DNA of 64,000 bases from Arabidopsis thaliana (Eukaryota > Streptophyta > Magnoliopsida > Brassicales > Brassicaceae). Position 1 is the stretch's first letter. The number at the start of each line of letters is the position of its first letter. Positions 61,866 to 64,000 of this stretch are shown here, piece by piece. The notes beneath the pieces are model-generated. The model saw nothing but the letters and a program-made list of their open reading frames with translations, did no database searches and had not been told where the DNA came from. A program made the position numbers and the translations under genes. The stretch spans positions 2,605,001-2,669,000 of the forward strand of contig NC_003075.7 of the NCBI RefSeq assembly GCF_000001735.4, in the 5' to 3' direction.

Positions 61866-61945
61866 TCTCTAGTAATAGATATTTACATTGGAGATGGTCT
61901 TAGAATCTCTAGTAATAGATATTTACATTGGAGATGGTCTTAGAA
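61866..61945 (+). repeat. 40-bp tandem duplication
   Basis: Two adjacent copies of a unit beginning TCTCTAGTAATAGATATTTA and containing CATTGGAGATGGTCTTA. The latter resembles a Harbinger-type MITE terminus, so the duplicate may lie at the edge of a small, worn MITE. From 61950 to 62985 I see no gene, only an A-run near 62693-62708. Confidence 0.7.
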
Positions 61946-62989
61946 GTTGTACCAATGGACACAAAGTAGCTATTTTTGGTATAAAGTGTTTCTTGTTAAA
62001 CCTCACCTTCTCCTATTTCCAAATCTCTTGATCATACAAGCTAAAATAATAAAGTACACAACATTACTTTGCAGTTTGCTAAGAATCTTCCAACTGAAAA
62101 AGTCAATTATTTGGGACTCATCAATTGGTTTACACGTAATGTTCATGCAGGGTTGGCTCTGAGTTCAAGCTGGAAAAGTTGAGCTTGGAACCTCAAATTC
62201 TTTCATCATCTAAGGGCCGCTAATATTGTTTAGAAAGGTTGGTAAAGGGTTTGTAGGTGGAAGGTTTGAGATGCCCCTCTTTTCCAGTCAAATACTATTT
62301 TTATTAAGTTATTAGAAAAAAATTATCCGCTAGGAAGAGTCATTCGGGAACCGACGTGCTTACATGAGAAAAAAAACATTTCTACTCTTAGCTTTTTTTG
62401 CTAAATGGTCTGCTCGAGTGTTAAAACTTCGAGAAAGAAATCTAATACAAAAAGAAGGAAAAAAAAAGCAATAAGAGATCGAAAAGAGGCTAATTATATA
62501 AAACCTTTTTCTAGTTAAACTAATGGGTTATATATACATTTACTTTGGAATCCACATATTTTTAAGGCCGGCAATACGATTATCTAATTCGTATTTAGAT
62601 GAGAAATTTTCATTTACAAAGGAATTAAACATTTTCTGGTTGGCCTCAATTTAAACCGTTGTGCAACATACACTAAACTTCAGGTTTATTCAAAAAAAAA
62701 AAAAAAAATTATTTGCAGGTTTTTATATTGTATTTTATAATCCAAATGCAAAACCTTCGGTTTAGTTTGACATTTACGTTTATAATTAACAAATTTATTT
62801 TGCTTCAAATAGTAGGTTCATTTAGAGAAAAATAGTAAACGTACGCAAACAAACAATATATGATTTTGAAGTATTACAGGACATTTACATTTCTGTATAA
62901 ATTAAAAAGGGACATAAAACTTTACAAGATCCCCTGTTTGCGGAAGATTACTTTGTTTGTTTATGTATCTACGTATTTAGTTTATAAGT

Positions 62990-64000
62990 TTACAAAGAAT
63001 GGAAGATGCCAGAAACCAGATGTACGTTCATCTCTGCAGCCGAAGCCGCAGCTGCAGCCACGGGATATGAAGCTGAGATCGGCATTAGACATAGTCCACG
63101 GCTCGAAAGATCTACATATCTTCTTGGACTACATTCGTCTTCTTCTACTTCTCCTTGAGTATTGATAGATTTCTTGTTTGAACACTATTAATTATACGAA
63201 TCATTAATTGGTGATGATTAGTTTTGAAAAGATTCTTGATGTCACAAGCAAAAGGACAAGAAAAGAGAGTTGTTATAACATATAACTAATTTTTAAGTAC
63301 CTGCTGTTGTTGAACAGATCCTATGGTGTTCTGTTCTGGATTACTCAATACCTAATTTTTAAATTAAAGAATCAAACGAATTGTTAATTAATTGATTTGA
63401 TTTTGACTGCAAATGAAAAATCAAGAATCTGAACTTACAGTGACTTGTTCTTGAAGAAACTTTATGTACTCTACAGCTTCGTTGAGAACAGAAGCTGTAT
63501 CTGTCTGCAAAGAGTTTAGAAGACAAATCTTTTGAGCTTAAATAAGAAGAAATCAAAGATTAAACATGCGTAAAATACTTAGAGTAATGTTGTTTTAATT
63601 TACCTTGCCAAATGGAGAAACCAGTTGCTGAAGCGCAGTGATTCTATCTCCGAGTTTTTCTTTACGAACTTTGAAGCTTGGCAATGGAGATAGTGTCTCG
63701 AGTCTCGGTCTTTTTAGTAATCGCGGTGAATACTCATCGCTGTTCTCTTCTAATTCTTCACTCCTCTGAAAGAATCATCACATCTTTTGTAATGTTAATT
63801 ACCTCTAAGTATTAGTCACAACAAAAATAGTTAGGTTTTTATGTTTGTTACGTGCCTTTGAAGTAAGATTCTTGTAGTCTTGTGTAATTTGCTCCTTAGA
63901 CGACTTATGGTTTCTGATTTCATGATCCAACAAAGATTCAGCTTCTGAATCGACCAAGAACATGTTATCTAAGAATGGGAAGTTTTCAAGGAGCTCAGAT
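62990..64000 (-). CDS. BHLH114: Atypical bHLH transcription factor bHLH114, 5' partial
   Basis: Five exons are visible: from beyond 64000 to 63856, 63765-63604, 63504-63439, 63351-63301 and 63172-62990. All join in phase. The 5' end with the start codon is outside the window. The helix-loop-helix reads KVRKEKLGDRITALQQLVSP, then FGKTDTASVLNEAVEYIKFLQEQV. The basic region lacks the His-Glu-Arg contacts of E-box binders, as in the bHLH103/110/114 type of atypical bHLH. The C-terminus has a CSPRRYVDLSSRGLCLMP block and an Ala run (PVAAAAASAAE). The first intron has a GC donor (AAG then GCACGT); using nearby GT sites leads to a stop. By order it is At4g05170 as I recall. It converges with 4CLL7. 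Confidence 0.88.

Overview
The window is plant nuclear DNA: AT-rich, long intergenic spaces, intron-split genes with GT-AG junctions, and many small retroposons and DNA-transposon relics. The set and order of genes (plastid SAL/IMPase-like phosphatase, MYB74, a run of ENT nucleoside transporters, a PB1-domain protein, 4CL-like 7, bHLH114) matches what I remember of the Arabidopsis thaliana chromosome 4 short arm, about At4g05090 to At4g05170. The match is from memory, not from a search.

Layout. 1-4.2 kb: intergenic, with a 183-bp direct repeat, a polypyrimidine tract and a truncated LINE that itself carries a Harbinger-type MITE. 4.2-6.6 kb (+): nine-exon SAL/IMPase-like gene. 8.6-9.7 kb: LINE remnant. 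10.2 and 17.4 kb: two Emigrant-type MITEs. 12.86-13.01 kb: a tRNA-like SINE, about 0.5 kb upstream of MYB74 (13.56-14.79 kb, +). 21.5-34 kb and 46-48.2 kb (-): four intact eight-exon ENT genes (ENT6, ENT3, ENT4, ENT5 by order), followed by a decayed fifth copy at 52-53.2 kb. The ENT4/ENT5 interval is expanded by a MULE/VANDAL-like region (34.6-38 kb) and a full-length Ty1/copia element (38.3-43.8 kb). 49.4-51.1 kb: a LINE fragment and a solo LTR, both with exact target duplications. 55.4-57.7 kb (+): PB1-domain gene. 58.8-59.2 kb: a LINE fragment in the 4CLL7 upstream region. 59.45-61.55 kb (+): 4CLL7, a peroxisomal acyl-CoA synthetase. 63-64 kb (-): bHLH114, 5' end outside the window.

The ENT genes are one tandem family that takes up nucleosides across membranes; the others are unrelated single genes. 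No new multi-gene system is evident. The observations I would check first are: two short upstream ORFs shared by the ENT leaders, a SINE at the distance where MYB74 promoter methylation has been reported, a dense ACAGATTTGTT-type motif field in the MULE-like region, and several transposon insertions whose boundaries can be read to the base.
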